A stretch of 64,000 nt of DNA. Source: Phycisphaerae bacterium. Its GTDB lineage: Bacteria; Planctomycetota; Phycisphaerae; UBA1845; CAIVHJ01. A program made the translations under genes and the position numbers. The notes beneath the pieces are model-generated. The model was not told the DNA's origin and ran no database searches. It worked only from the letters and a program-made list of their open reading frames with translations. Of the stretch, positions 1 to 8,333 are shown in pieces (within the stretch, counting starts at the first letter, position 1; every line of letters starts with the position of its first letter). The stretch spans positions 124,001 to 188,000 of the forward strand of contig JAJVHX010000011.1 in the NCBI GenBank assembly GCA_022072405.1, written 5' to 3'.

Positions 1-200
1 GTCTGACGACCATCATCCAGCAGTGTCGGGAACATCGTCAGGATTTTGCGCGCTTCGTGAGTGAATCGCCGGAAGGACGATCGCTACCACTTCTGTTGAG
101 TGGTTTGCTGCAACAGTGGCACAGGCAGCATCAGGCATTAACCGCCACGCTGGATCAGGCTTCGCTTTTTTCCGGGGTGACGAAGCGGTCTCCCGGCTGA
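1..200 (+). CDS. C-terminal fragment of an unknown protein, cut by the window edge
   Basis: Reading from base 3, the frame is open to a TGA at 198-200 and gives about 65 residues with a helical, charged composition (ending SGVTKRSPG). I do not recognise the family. Its last 46 bases overlap the 3' end of fmt on the opposite strand, so the two genes would be convergent and overlapping. There is no start inside the window. The opposite-strand frame here is also open, so coding strand is judged only from composition; treat as tentative. Confidence 0.4.
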   Translation, partial: LTTIIQQCREHRQDFARFVSESPEGRSLPLLLSGLLQQWHRQHQALTATLDQASLFSGVTKRSPG

Positions 201-1114
201 ACATGACGACCATTGACGAATTCCGGCCAGGTCATCAATTGTCCGCCCGCCGGCTGCACTTCCAGAATTTCCAGCATACCCTCACCGGTGGCTACCAGCA
301 TCCGTTCATCAATGGTGCCCGGCGGCGAGTTCACAGCAACCCCCTCTGACTCCCGCGCCCGGCAGATCAGTACGTCCAGACTCCGTTGACCGTTCGCGGA
401 GACGAACTGGCTATGCGCCGCAGGCCATTCCCACAAGCCACAGATCAGCCAGCCCAGTTGCTCGGCGGACATCGAAAAATCTATCAGACCGTCACTCTTG
501 CGCAATTTTGGGGCGCGGGTGGCTTGGGACTCATCCTGTATTGTGCCCGGGGGGCAGGAATGCTGCTGGTAAAGCGCCAACGCCCCGTTCATGGCATCGA
601 CCGCTATGGCCGCGAGGCGATCGTGCAGTTCACTCGTGGTTTCATCTTCTTTGATAAATGTCCAGCGCTGCGACAGGGTCGGCCCGGCATCCATCCGCTC
701 ATTCAAGCGAAAAACCGTTACGCCGGTGCGTTCATCGCCGTTGATAATCGCCCAGTGAATCGGCGCCGCGCCGCGATACTGCGGCAGCAGCGAGGCATGA
801 GCATTGAGGCATCCACCCGGAAAGCTCTGCAGCAATGCGGGGCCGATTTTTTGGCCGAAAGCGATCACCACGGCGAGATCCGCCCGCAGACTCAATAATT
901 CGTTGACGAAATCGGGTTGGTTGACATCATCCGCGGTGCTGACGTCCAACTTCAGTTCCATACCCCACGATTTGACCGGCGTGGCCGTGAGTTGTTGCCG
1001 CCGGCCGCTGGGGCGATCAGGCTGGCTGACCACGCGGACGACCTCCTGCTTATCAGCGAGATGTCGCAGGGTGGGTACCGCAAATTCACCGGAACCAAAG
1101 AAGATGATCCGCAT
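155..1114 (-). CDS. fmt: methionyl-tRNA formyltransferase
   Basis: Transfers a formyl group from 10-formyl-THF to Met-tRNA(fMet) before translation initiation in the cytoplasm. The 319-residue length is typical. The N-terminal Rossmann-like hydrolase domain carries the formyltransferase signature NAHASLLPQYRGAAPIHW at about residues 104-121, including the catalytic Asn104 and His106, and Asp142 in RMDAGP. The C-terminal OB-like domain follows (residues about 205-319). It lies 9 bases downstream of def on the same strand, the usual def-fmt pair: formylation and later removal of the formyl group. No strong Shine-Dalgarno is visible, consistent with coupling to def. High confidence. Confidence 0.97.
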   Translation of the reverse strand: MRIIFFGSGEFAVPTLRHLADKQEVVRVVSQPDRPSGRRQQLTATPVKSWGMELKLDVSTADDVNQPDFVNELLSLRADLAVVIAFGQKIGPALLQSFPGGCLNAHASLLPQYRGAAPIHWAIINGDERTGVTVFRLNERMDAGPTLSQRWTFIKEDETTSELHDRLAAIAVDAMNGALALYQQHSCPPGTIQDESQATRAPKLRKSDGLIDFSMSAEQLGWLICGLWEWPAAHSQFVSANGQRSLDVLICRARESEGVAVNSPPGTIDERMLVATGEGMLEILEVQPAGGQLMTWPEFVNGRHVQPGDRFVTPEKSEA

Positions 1115-1123
1115 GGTCGGGGA

Positions 1124-1645
1124 TTAACCTTTGAAGATCGATTCCAGGTGGGTCATCGCCGGCAGATTCTGCTTCCGGCTAGCCTCATCCATATAGTCAA
1201 GTATCAGTCGGCCATGAAGATGATCATGCTCATGCTGCCAGATGCGACTGAGCAATTCCTCACCCTGACGCTGCCAACTCTTACCATCACTATCCTGTGC
1301 GGTGACTCGGCAGCTGAAAGCCCGCGTCACCTTGACGAGTACCTGCGGGATACTCAGGCAACCTTCATCACCGCTGATTTCTCCTTGCAGCTGGTCCAGC
1401 TGAGGGTTCAGCAGGATCAGATCATCGGCTGGCTCGCCCGTATGATTGCAGACGAAAATGCGCTGCATGACACCCACCTGCGGACCAGCCAGACCGACTC
1501 CGTGAGCGGCTTTCATGATCTCCAGCATCCGCATCCCGATTTCCTGCCAGTGCGGACCGAAATCCGTGATCGGGCTGCAGACCTGGCGCAACCGGCGATC
1601 TGGGTAAAACACCATGCGTAATTGAGAAGCCTGCACCGCAGCCAT
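1124..1645 (-). CDS. def: peptide deformylase
   Basis: Removes the N-formyl group from nascent proteins using a bound metal ion. All three family motifs are seen: GVGLAGPQ at about residue 49-56 (the common form is GLAAPQ, so one Ala is Gly here), EGCLSIP at 94-100 with metal ligand Cys96, and QHEHDH at 137-142 with ligands His138 and His142 and catalytic Glu139. At 173 residues it has normal bacterial length. The start is supported by GGGA about seven bases upstream of ATG; an internal Met at residue 11 is an alternative. First gene of a def-fmt unit, divergent from rpmI. Confidence 0.97.
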   Translation of the reverse strand: MAAVQASQLRMVFYPDRRLRQVCSPITDFGPHWQEIGMRMLEIMKAAHGVGLAGPQVGVMQRIFVCNHTGEPADDLILLNPQLDQLQGEISGDEGCLSIPQVLVKVTRAFSCRVTAQDSDGKSWQRQGEELLSRIWQHEHDHLHGRLILDYMDEASRKQNLPAMTHLESIFKG

Positions 1646-1869
1646 TCATTATTCCCATAAGTGCACCATCGCCGGCGATGCCTACAATCCTCTCCTCACC
1701 GCCCGTGAATATTTGGGCCATTTTAGTCGGATATCCAGCCATTTACCACCCGTGATTTGGGCCCCGGCTCCGGTGTTACACCGGGTAACGGCTGGGTTCT
1801 TGCAATTTTCAGATAACTAATTATGATGAGGAATTCAAAATCATGGGTATCTTTAAGGATGGTGACGCT

Positions 1870-2070
1870 ATGCCCCGAGTGACACAGAAAACGCATAAAG
1901 GATTGGCCAAACGGGTCAAAGTCACCGCCAACCGCAAAGTAAAACGTCATGGTCTGGGCGGCGGCCACCTGATGAGTGTGAAAAGCGGTAATCGCCGTCG
2001 CAAGGTCAATCGCAAGGTCATTTTGAATGATATCGACGCCCGCAAGGTGCTGACCGCCCTGCTGGCCTAG
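1870..2070 (+). CDS. rpmI: 50S ribosomal protein L35
   Basis: Small, very basic 66-residue protein of the large ribosomal subunit, beginning MPRVTQKTHKGLAKR, the typical L35 N-terminus. An in-frame ATG at 1843 would add nine residues, but AAGGATGGTGA sits directly before the 1870 ATG and homologues begin there, so 1870 is chosen. It is followed by rplT 18 bases downstream. The usual upstream gene infC (IF3) is not present; the gene upstream is def on the other strand, so this rpmI-rplT unit must have its own promoter in 1650-1869. Confidence 0.96.
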   Translation: MPRVTQKTHKGLAKRVKVTANRKVKRHGLGGGHLMSVKSGNRRRKVNRKVILNDIDARKVLTALLA

Positions 2071-2088
2071 TGTGCAAGGAGTACGCTC

Positions 2089-2460
2089 ATGCCCCGCTCC
2101 ACCTCCGGTGCGGCTACGCATCGTAAAAAAGTTCGCATGTTCCGCCAGACCAAGGGGTATCGTGGTCCGCGCAAGAACCGTTATCGTTTGGCCAAGGAGG
2201 CAGTGTTACGGGCCGGGGTCAACGCTTTTCGCGATCGCCGCCGCCGCAAGCGTGAATTCCGCTCCTTGTGGATCACCCGGCTGACCGCGGTCTGTCGTCA
2301 GGAAGGGTTGCGGTACAGCACCTTTATTCATGGTTGTATGCTGGCCAATATCGCCCTCAACCGTAAACTGCTCAGCGAGATGGCGATTCACGATCCGGCT
2401 GCTCTGGGCGTGATTTTCGGACTGGTCCGCGAAGCCCTGAAAAACAAGCAGGTTGCTTGA
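2089..2460 (+). CDS. rplT: 50S ribosomal protein L20
   Basis: A 123-residue basic protein that binds 23S rRNA early in large-subunit assembly. It has the family pattern: a basic N-terminal extension (HRKKVRMFRQTKGYRGPRKN), a run of RDRRRRKREFRSLW near residue 45, and a globular C-terminal half with NRKLLSEMAIHDP. GCAAGGAG eight bases before the ATG is a good ribosome-binding site. Forms an operon with rpmI. In other bacteria L20 represses this operon by binding the leader RNA; I did not find a clear mimic here. Confidence 0.97.
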   Translation: MPRSTSGAATHRKKVRMFRQTKGYRGPRKNRYRLAKEAVLRAGVNAFRDRRRRKREFRSLWITRLTAVCRQEGLRYSTFIHGCMLANIALNRKLLSEMAIHDPAALGVIFGLVREALKNKQVA

Positions 2461-2525
2461 CCATTTCTCATCTTATACTGTCATTTAGCCGTTGATACTG
2501 ATAATCACGGTTGGACGGTATAAGC

Positions 2526-2891
2526 ATGGCTGATATGACCTCACCATCGAAAAATTCCACCTGGGTGGCGCTGGCCCCGATGGGCTGCCTGAGCTGCGGC
2601 ATTCTGGCTATGGTTATGCTGCTGGATGCGGTCCTGGTGCAGGGGGCGGTGATGGGAGTGGGAGCATTCCTTTTTCTCCTGCTCGCGCTGGGCAGCTTTC
2701 TTGGGCTGCGCTGGACCATGAGTTTGACCATTATCCTGTCCGGTCTGTTGATGATCGTGGCGTTGATGTACTGGCTGCAGACGGGGATCCCGCGCGTGCC
2801 CTATGTGTTGCTGACTCCGGTCGTCATCTTCTTCAATATTGTCGCACTGAAAAACACTCACTCAATCGACTCTTCAAAATCTACTTCCTGA
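2526..2891 (+). CDS. small four-helix membrane protein of unknown function
   Basis: 121 residues, starting MADMTSPSKN, then about four hydrophobic segments: roughly 15-37, 41-62, 67-88 and 94-112. There is a Cys pair in MGCLSCG in the first helix. No family is recognised. A TTG five codons upstream is possible, but ATG at 2526 is preferred. It follows rplT by 65 bases and its last 11 bases overlap the convergent glycosyltransferase gene. An inner-membrane location is inferred from hydrophobicity only. Confidence 0.75.
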   Translation: MADMTSPSKNSTWVALAPMGCLSCGILAMVMLLDAVLVQGAVMGVGAFLFLLLALGSFLGLRWTMSLTIILSGLLMIVALMYWLQTGIPRVPYVLLTPVVIFFNIVALKNTHSIDSSKSTS

Positions 2892-4038
2892 TATTCAGCG
2901 CTTCCTGATAGACCTGTTCGATCTTTGTGACCATGTTCTGGCTGTCGAACTGTTTCCGGCAGCGTTCGTGGCCTGCGGTACCCATCGCGGCGCGTCGTGG
3001 CCCATCCGCGGCCAGTTCCAGGATGGCCTGGGCCAGGGCCTCGATATGATTGAAGGGGATCAATCCACCGGTGACGCCATCTACCACCACTTCCGGCGCG
3101 CCGTCATTATCAAAACTGATCACCGGGATGTTCATCAGCAGGGCCTGGGGCAAGGCTCGGGGCAGTCCTTCCCATTGCGAGGCGTGGACCAGCAGGTCGA
3201 ATCCCTGCATGTAGGAACCAACCTCCTGGGGTGGGACCAGTCCCACCAGATGAACACGCTCTCGCAGACGGTGCTGCCGTAGTTGCTGTTCATATTCGGC
3301 CCGTTGAGCGCCGTCTCCTACCCAGACAAAGTACAGACGAGGATCGACCGCTGCGGCGCGGACCATGGCGGGGATCAACTGCTCATAGCCCTTGTTGCGA
3401 AATAATCGAGCCACCGTCCCGACGACGATTCCTTCCGGTGGTATTGACCAATCCGCTCGTCGTTGCAGACGCTGCTGCGGATCAGCAGTGAACCAATCGG
3501 TCTGCATGCCCGAATAAATGGTGACAAACTTACCGCGCTCGGCGATACCGGCCGCGACCGCCTGGGTGGTCATGGCCTGGGCTACGCTGATGATGCGCTG
3601 GCTGACGCGAGCCGCCCGGCGTTCCAGTACCCGATAAATAGCACGTACCAGCAGCGGCTGGGTACGGTTAAAACTCATGCCGTGAATGGTATGGATCACA
3701 GCACCCGGCCATCCGCGAGCGGCTTCCCGGCCGATGATACCCGCCTTGCTGCTGTGCGTATGAATGATCTCGGGTTGGAATTCGCGATAGATCCGACGCA
3801 GTTGCCGCAGAGCCTGCCAGTCCGCCAGGGGTCGGATGGCGCGATGCAGTGATTCGATGATGCCCACGCGATAGCCGTAGTTTCTGGCGCGCTCCCAGAG
3901 AGTGCCTTCCGGACCAGCGTCCGGTCCAGCCAGCAGCAGCACGTCATGGCCACGATCATGCAATCCTTCACAGGTCAGCAGCGTGTTTTCCTGCGCCCCG
4001 CCGACAATCAAACGTGTGATGATCTGGCAAATCCGCAT
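2881..4038 (-). CDS. GT4-family glycosyltransferase
   Basis: 385-residue GT-B fold enzyme that moves a sugar from a nucleotide-sugar donor to an unknown acceptor, probably a surface glycan or glycolipid. The N-terminal acceptor domain starts MRICQIITRLIVGGAQ, the glycine-rich loop of GT4 enzymes, with HTHSSKAGIIGR near residue 90. The C-terminal donor domain has VGTVARLFRNKGYE (about 205) and the E-x7-E-like segment SQWEGLPRALPQALLM (about 285). AAGGTACACG precedes the ATG. It is the last gene of a minus-strand run SDR-truA-GT; gaps of 27 and 43 bases suggest one transcript. Confidence 0.9.
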   Translation of the reverse strand: MRICQIITRLIVGGAQENTLLTCEGLHDRGHDVLLLAGPDAGPEGTLWERARNYGYRVGIIESLHRAIRPLADWQALRQLRRIYREFQPEIIHTHSSKAGIIGREAARGWPGAVIHTIHGMSFNRTQPLLVRAIYRVLERRAARVSQRIISVAQAMTTQAVAAGIAERGKFVTIYSGMQTDWFTADPQQRLQRRADWSIPPEGIVVGTVARLFRNKGYEQLIPAMVRAAAVDPRLYFVWVGDGAQRAEYEQQLRQHRLRERVHLVGLVPPQEVGSYMQGFDLLVHASQWEGLPRALPQALLMNIPVISFDNDGAPEVVVDGVTGGLIPFNHIEALAQAILELAADGPRRAAMGTAGHERCRKQFDSQNMVTKIEQVYQEALNIRK

Positions 4039-4065
4039 CGTGTACCTTATGGGTTGGGGACGGCG

Positions 4066-4881
4066 TTATTCAATAATTGTACGACCTGCTCCGCTCGTGA
4101 GATCGTTGCGTATGGGCAATTGATCATCGGGCGGATAATCCGCGCTGATCAGACACAGACCCTGCGGCGGTGCGGTAGGCCCGGCCCGGCGGCGATCCTG
4201 GGCGGCGAGGATTTCCGGGAGGCAATCGACCGGCCAGTGGCTTCGACCGATCTCAAGCAGTGTCCCGACCATGTTGCGCACCTGGTTATACAGGAAACCC
4301 GTCCCGCACACCTCATAGCGAATTTCATCATCTTCCCGGTAGACCCGATTATGCAGAATCGTGCGGGTGTAGTTAATTTTTTCCTGTTGACCGGCTCCGC
4401 AGAAGGAGCGAAAGTCATGCATTCCGATGAAAAATTCCGTCGCCCGCTGCATACGTTCAACGTCGAGCGGATGGCGTGGGTAGTGGTAAACATAGCGTTG
4501 CTGCAGCCGGCGGACCGGTCGCAATGGATGGGGATCGAGTCGATAGCGATAGATTTTGCTGCGGGCATGACGGGTGGCGTGAAAATGTTCGGGTACGTCG
4601 CGGGCTTCGACAATGGTTACATCACCGGGCAGCCGGCTGTTCAGAGCGCGAAAAATTTTTTCGATCGGCCAATCGCGCTGTGTATGGAAATTGGCTACCA
4701 GGCCCAGAGCATGAACGCCGGCATCGGTTCGGCTGCTGGCCGTCAGATGGACGGGTTCGCGCACGACGCGCTGCAGCACCTGTTCAATTTCGTTCTGCAC
4801 CGTACGCAACCCGCTCTGGTTCTGCCAGCCATGAAAATCGGTGCCGTCGAAAGCAATAATCAGCTTGATATTCCGCGACAT
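4066..4881 (-). CDS. truA: tRNA pseudouridine(38-40) synthase TruA
   Basis: Converts uridines 38-40 in the anticodon arm of many tRNAs to pseudouridine. The sequence starts MSRNIKLIIAFDGTDFHGWQ, the TruA N-terminus, and the catalytic Asp is in RTDAGVHALG (Asp53). HDFRSFCG near residue 148 and FLYNQVRNMVG near residue 215 are further family motifs. The open frame runs upstream to 4980, but those 33 residues lack TruA similarity, so the ATG at 4881 is taken (271 residues). Sits between an SDR gene and a glycosyltransferase in the same direction. Confidence 0.96.
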   Translation of the reverse strand: MSRNIKLIIAFDGTDFHGWQNQSGLRTVQNEIEQVLQRVVREPVHLTASSRTDAGVHALGLVANFHTQRDWPIEKIFRALNSRLPGDVTIVEARDVPEHFHATRHARSKIYRYRLDPHPLRPVRRLQQRYVYHYPRHPLDVERMQRATEFFIGMHDFRSFCGAGQQEKINYTRTILHNRVYREDDEIRYEVCGTGFLYNQVRNMVGTLLEIGRSHWPVDCLPEILAAQDRRRAGPTAPPQGLCLISADYPPDDQLPIRNDLTSGAGRTIIE

Positions 4882-4924
4882 GGCGCCATTGTAGCATGGT
4901 GCATCGATCATCGGCGAATGGCGT

Positions 4925-5716
4925 TCAGTATTGCACGGCGGCCTGGGCGCCATCGACAGGAAGGTTGACCCCGCTGACAAAGGCGGCGGCAGGAGTTGCC
5001 AGAAACGCCACGACCGCTCCGATCTCCTGGATCGTACCGAAGCGTTTCATCGGAATCGCGTTCATCCGGTCGCTGGCTACCTGTTCAGCGGACTTGCCGC
5101 GCAGCTCCGCCTTTTTCAGAAACAGACTACGCAGGCGGGTGGTATCGATGGCTCCGGGCAGAATATTGTTGACGGTGATTCCGAAAGGCGCCAGTTCTGC
5201 GGCGAGGGTTTTACCCCAGTTGGCGACTGCCCCGCGCGTGGTGTTGGAGACCCCCAGTCCGGCGATCGGGGTGAGCACGGAGCTGGAGATGATATTCATG
5301 ATCCGGCCGTATTGTTGTGCCTTCATGCCTGGCAGCACCGCCAGCACCAGCAGTTGAGCAGTAATCAGGTGTGACTGATAAGCAGCGAGGAAATCTTCCG
5401 GGCGGGCATCAACAGCCAATCCCGCCGGCGGTCCACCCGTGTTATTGATCAGGATGTGCACGGGCGAGCTGTCAGCCAGATAGCTGGTCAGCGCTGCTGC
5501 CGCCGCCTGGGGTTGACTCAAATCCGCACATACCATTCGATGCTGCTGGCCGGCAGCAGTGGAGAGTTGTCCCAGAGTGCGTTGCAAAGAGGTTTCATTA
5601 CGGGCCAGGAGTATGATCTCTGCCCCCAGTTCCGCCATCTCCAGCGCGCAACCCAGACCGATCCCCTGCGTACTGCCGCAAACCACCGCCCGCTTACCCT
5701 TCAAGTCGTATCTCAT
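4925..5716 (-). CDS. SDR-family oxidoreductase lacking the canonical Tyr/Lys pair
   Basis: 263-residue Rossmann protein. The cofactor-binding motif is GSTQGIG near residue 14, and NNTGGP near residue 90 corresponds to the NNAG element. Where classical SDRs have Tyr-x3-Lys, this protein reads GVSNTTRGAV: aligning on the following helix puts Ser and Arg at those positions. A known BKR-like SDR subgroup has a similar SN-x2-R sequence, so this is a subfamily feature rather than a sequencing error. The C-terminus has the usual FVSGVNLPVDGA. Substrate unknown. Head of the SDR-truA-GT run. Confidence 0.88.
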   Translation of the reverse strand: MRYDLKGKRAVVCGSTQGIGLGCALEMAELGAEIILLARNETSLQRTLGQLSTAAGQQHRMVCADLSQPQAAAAALTSYLADSSPVHILINNTGGPPAGLAVDARPEDFLAAYQSHLITAQLLVLAVLPGMKAQQYGRIMNIISSSVLTPIAGLGVSNTTRGAVANWGKTLAAELAPFGITVNNILPGAIDTTRLRSLFLKKAELRGKSAEQVASDRMNAIPMKRFGTIQEIGAVVAFLATPAAAFVSGVNLPVDGAQAAVQY

Positions 5717-5754
5717 GGTATGCTATTCTAGCGGGTCGATAGTAGGGAGGCTAT

Positions 5755-6111
5755 ATGGCTGGCTATCGGTATCATCTGTTTGTCTGCACCAATCAACGGC
5801 CAGCGGGTCATCCTCGCGGTTGTTGTGCAGACAGAAAATCAGAATTACTTCGCGATACCCTGAAACAACTGGTCGCCCAGCGCGGCCTGAAGCAACAGGT
5901 TCGCATCAATCAGGCCGGCTGCCTCGATCAATGTGAACATGGTCCGACGCTGGTGGTTTACCCTGAGGGCGTCTGGTATGGGTTTGTGACCGTCGCCGAT
6001 CTGGAAGAGATCGTTGATCAGCATCTGGTGGGGGGACACCCCGTCGCCCGTCTGCGCCTGGCAGACAGTTGCATCAATACCGCGAACTGTGAACATCGTC
6101 CGATGAAATAA
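5755..6111 (+). CDS. thioredoxin-like [2Fe-2S] ferredoxin
   Basis: 118 residues. The pattern HLFVCTNQR near residue 7, a second Cys group at PRGCC (about 23-24), then [22 protein letters not shown] (Cys at about 56 and 60) is that of thioredoxin-fold [2Fe-2S] ferredoxins related to NuoE and to stand-alone (2Fe-2S) proteins. The cluster would be held by four of these Cys. It probably carries electrons; no partner enzyme is adjacent. GGGAGG four bases before the ATG supports the start. Divergent from the SDR gene with only 38 bases between, so their promoters overlap. Confidence 0.88.
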   Translation: MAGYRYHLFVCTNQRPAGHPRGCCADRKSELLRDTLKQLVAQRGLKQQVRINQAGCLDQCEHGPTLVVYPEGVWYGFVTVADLEEIVDQHLVGGHPVARLRLADSCINTANCEHRPMK

Positions 6112-6130
6112 ACCACTGGAAAATAACAGA

Positions 6131-6553
6131 TCAGAGCCATCGTTCCTGGAGAGTCAGCGCATCTTCGCAAGCCTGCAGATCCGCCAGTTCAAATTCCGTA
6201 CCGATCAATAAACCACCGGCATGCGGGGTCAGATGTCGCACGATAGAGGGGATACGTAACGCAGCCGCTTCATGCCAGAATAATTTTATATAAACCCGCT
6301 CACCCAGCATAAATTCATGATCCGACATGAAACCAATTCCCGTAGGTGATGCGTCATGCAGGGCAGCACTGTATTCCTGTAGGGTCTCGTTACGGATGAC
6401 CGCGATCAATAGTGGCCAGGAACGATGCACCCGTTTGTGACGGCGCCGCGCATGCAGCACATCCTTGGTACTGCGCAATTCGGCATATTCGCGGAAGCGC
6501 TGGATCTCACGCTCAAACAGCGCCTGATAAGGGTGCGGGGGGGCACAGCTCAT
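6131..6553 (-). CDS. PilZ-domain protein
   Basis: 140 residues. A basic run RRRHKRVHRSW near residue 37-47 followed about 25 residues later by DASPTGIGF matches the RxxxR and (D/N)xSxxG motifs of PilZ domains, which bind cyclic di-GMP. The N-terminal 35 residues look like a helix. No output domain is attached, so it may act by binding a partner. GGGAAC before the ATG is a modest ribosome-binding site. Convergent with the ferredoxin gene, 19 bases away. Confidence 0.82.
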   Translation of the reverse strand: MSCAPPHPYQALFEREIQRFREYAELRSTKDVLHARRRHKRVHRSWPLLIAVIRNETLQEYSAALHDASPTGIGFMSDHEFMLGERVYIKLFWHEAAALRIPSIVRHLTPHAGGLLIGTEFELADLQACEDALTLQERWL

Positions 6554-6710
6554 GGAGTTCCCTAGTAGACCAAGCCCAGTAGGACATGATTCGAGACACT
6601 ATACAGGTACGATATGCCCGAGCGATTCGCCAGCCAGGAATCGGTTTTCGGACCTGCGGGGCAGGCTTCGACTGACGGGTGATCTGAGCAATGCTAATAG
6701 ATCGCCTGGA

Positions 6711-8333
6711 TCAGGTACGAACAGGTTTCCGAATGATCTTCCGCGCTATCTGCAGAATGATCAGTAGCAGGCATACCCAGGCAAACAGATCGCCCCAGCG
6801 GGTATAAAACGTCAGCTGAGTCAGCGGATGGACTGTGGCTTGCAGATCGGCGGAGATATACAGCGGGGCTTGGGCGATCACTTCGCCCAGAGGGTTGATA
6901 ACTGACGTCGAGCCGGTCATGGTACTGCGCAACAGGTAGCGCCTGTTTTCGATGGCTCTGAACAGCGCCAATTGCTGATGCTGGCTGAGGGCAGTGCTTT
7001 TGCCGAACCAGAAGTCATTGGTCAGGTTGGCGAGCAGGGTGGCTCCGTTGCGGGTGGTTTCGCGGGCTAATGGCGCCAGCAAATCTTCATAACAGATCAG
7101 CACACCGATTCGCGCCTGTTCATTCATCATCAGCGGTTCAGCGCTGTGGCCGGGTATGTTCATTAAATCAAAGGGTGAAAACCGCCGCAGACCTGGAAAA
7201 GTAGACTCGCCCGGAATGTACTCGCCGAAGGGGATCAGCACACGCTTGTGATAACGTCCGATGATTATCTCCTGGGGATTGATCAGCACGGCGCTGTTGT
7301 AGAAAAGTTTTTGTTTTCGGCTCTCCTGCGTATAACTGGCGCCGCAACACAACAGGTAACATTGCGGATCGGGCAGAGGGCGTTGCAAGTCGGCTAGTTT
7401 CCCCGCTGGGAAAGCCCTCGGCAGGTCATCGACCCCCAGCTCATAGACTCCGGCGGAAGATTCAGGCCAGACGATCAATTGTGCTGTGTCAGTCATGGCC
7501 CGCGATCGCTCGCGCAATTCCTGATGAACATCGACCTCCGGATCATTCGGATCACCGGATTGAACCAGCCCTACCGGCAGCAGTGCAGCGGCAGCCATCT
7601 CTGCCCGCCAGAAATTCATCCGCCAACGTCCCCAAACTAGCATGACCGTGAGTATCAAGGCGTAACTTGTCACGGGCCAGAGCAGCCTGCGCCGCAGTGG
7701 GACGAAGTTTGTGGTACTGACTTTCTGCCGCTGATCGCGCCATCGTGACCATGCAAAAGCGATCAGCGCTGCACCCATCACCACGATAAAGCTGATGCCG
7801 TAAACACCCGTGACCTCCGCCAGCTGGATCAGCGTAATCCAGGGCGCCTGCATCTGTCCGACGGACCACGGAAAGAGATTGAACCAGAGTTTTTCGCCCG
7901 TGACCCAGATCGCCGGCAATAGCCAGAGCATATCGCCGGGTCGCCGATGCAATTTGACGTACAGGTAAAGGATCAGAGCGATCTGCAACCCGGCGTAACC
8001 ATGCAGCAGCAGGCAGAGCGGGTGTGCGATCAGCAGGTGAAAACGGGCGAAGCGCTCCAGGGTCGCCGCGATCCAATAGGCCGTTGTGGCATGAAACGCC
8101 AGCCCATAAAGCCAGCCATACCAGAAGGCCCGTCGTGCACTCACTCCGCGCAACAACAGAAATAACGCTGCCAGACTGATCCAACTGTTCCACCAGGTTA
8201 CCGGCCAAAGATAGGTTGCCCCCAGCATCGCACCCAGCACAAGGACCAGAAGCGAACACGTCCAGAAACGCTCTGACAATGGCCGAGGAGAGGAATCGGC
8301 TGATAGGGGAGAAAGCGTAGGACGTTGCGTCAT
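6711..8333 (-). CDS. lnt: apolipoprotein N-acyltransferase
   Basis: Adds the third acyl chain to lipoproteins in the inner membrane. About 540 residues: six to seven N-terminal membrane spans, then a nitrilase-type domain and a final span. The triad is visible as Glu in IVWPESSAG, Lys in YHKRVLIPFGEY and Cys in GVLICYEDLL. The open frame extends upstream to 8429, but the ATG at 8331-8333 overlaps the TGA of the upstream gene as ATGA, a classic coupled start, so 8333 is taken. At least three lipoprotein genes occur in this window, so the enzyme has clients nearby. Confidence 0.93.
   Translation of the reverse strand: MTQRPTLSPLSADSSPRPLSERFWTCSLLVLVLGAMLGATYLWPVTWWNSWISLAALFLLLRGVSARRAFWYGWLYGLAFHATTAYWIAATLERFARFHLLIAHPLCLLLHGYAGLQIALILYLYVKLHRRPGDMLWLLPAIWVTGEKLWFNLFPWSVGQMQAPWITLIQLAEVTGVYGISFIVVMGAALIAFAWSRWRDQRQKVSTTNFVPLRRRLLWPVTSYALILTVMLVWGRWRMNFWRAEMAAAALLPVGLVQSGDPNDPEVDVHQELRERSRAMTDTAQLIVWPESSAGVYELGVDDLPRAFPAGKLADLQRPLPDPQCYLLCCGASYTQESRKQKLFYNSAVLINPQEIIIGRYHKRVLIPFGEYIPGESTFPGLRRFSPFDLMNIPGHSAEPLMMNEQARIGVLICYEDLLAPLARETTRNGATLLANLTNDFWFGKSTALSQHQQLALFRAIENRRYLLRSTMTGSTSVINPLGEVIAQAPLYISADLQATVHPLTQLTFYTRWGDLFAWVCLLLIILQIARKIIRKPVRT

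Noticed and set aside
3946-4968. 340-residue open frame antisense to truA
   Set aside because: Shadow of truA and the adjacent SDR end, caused by GC-biased third positions.
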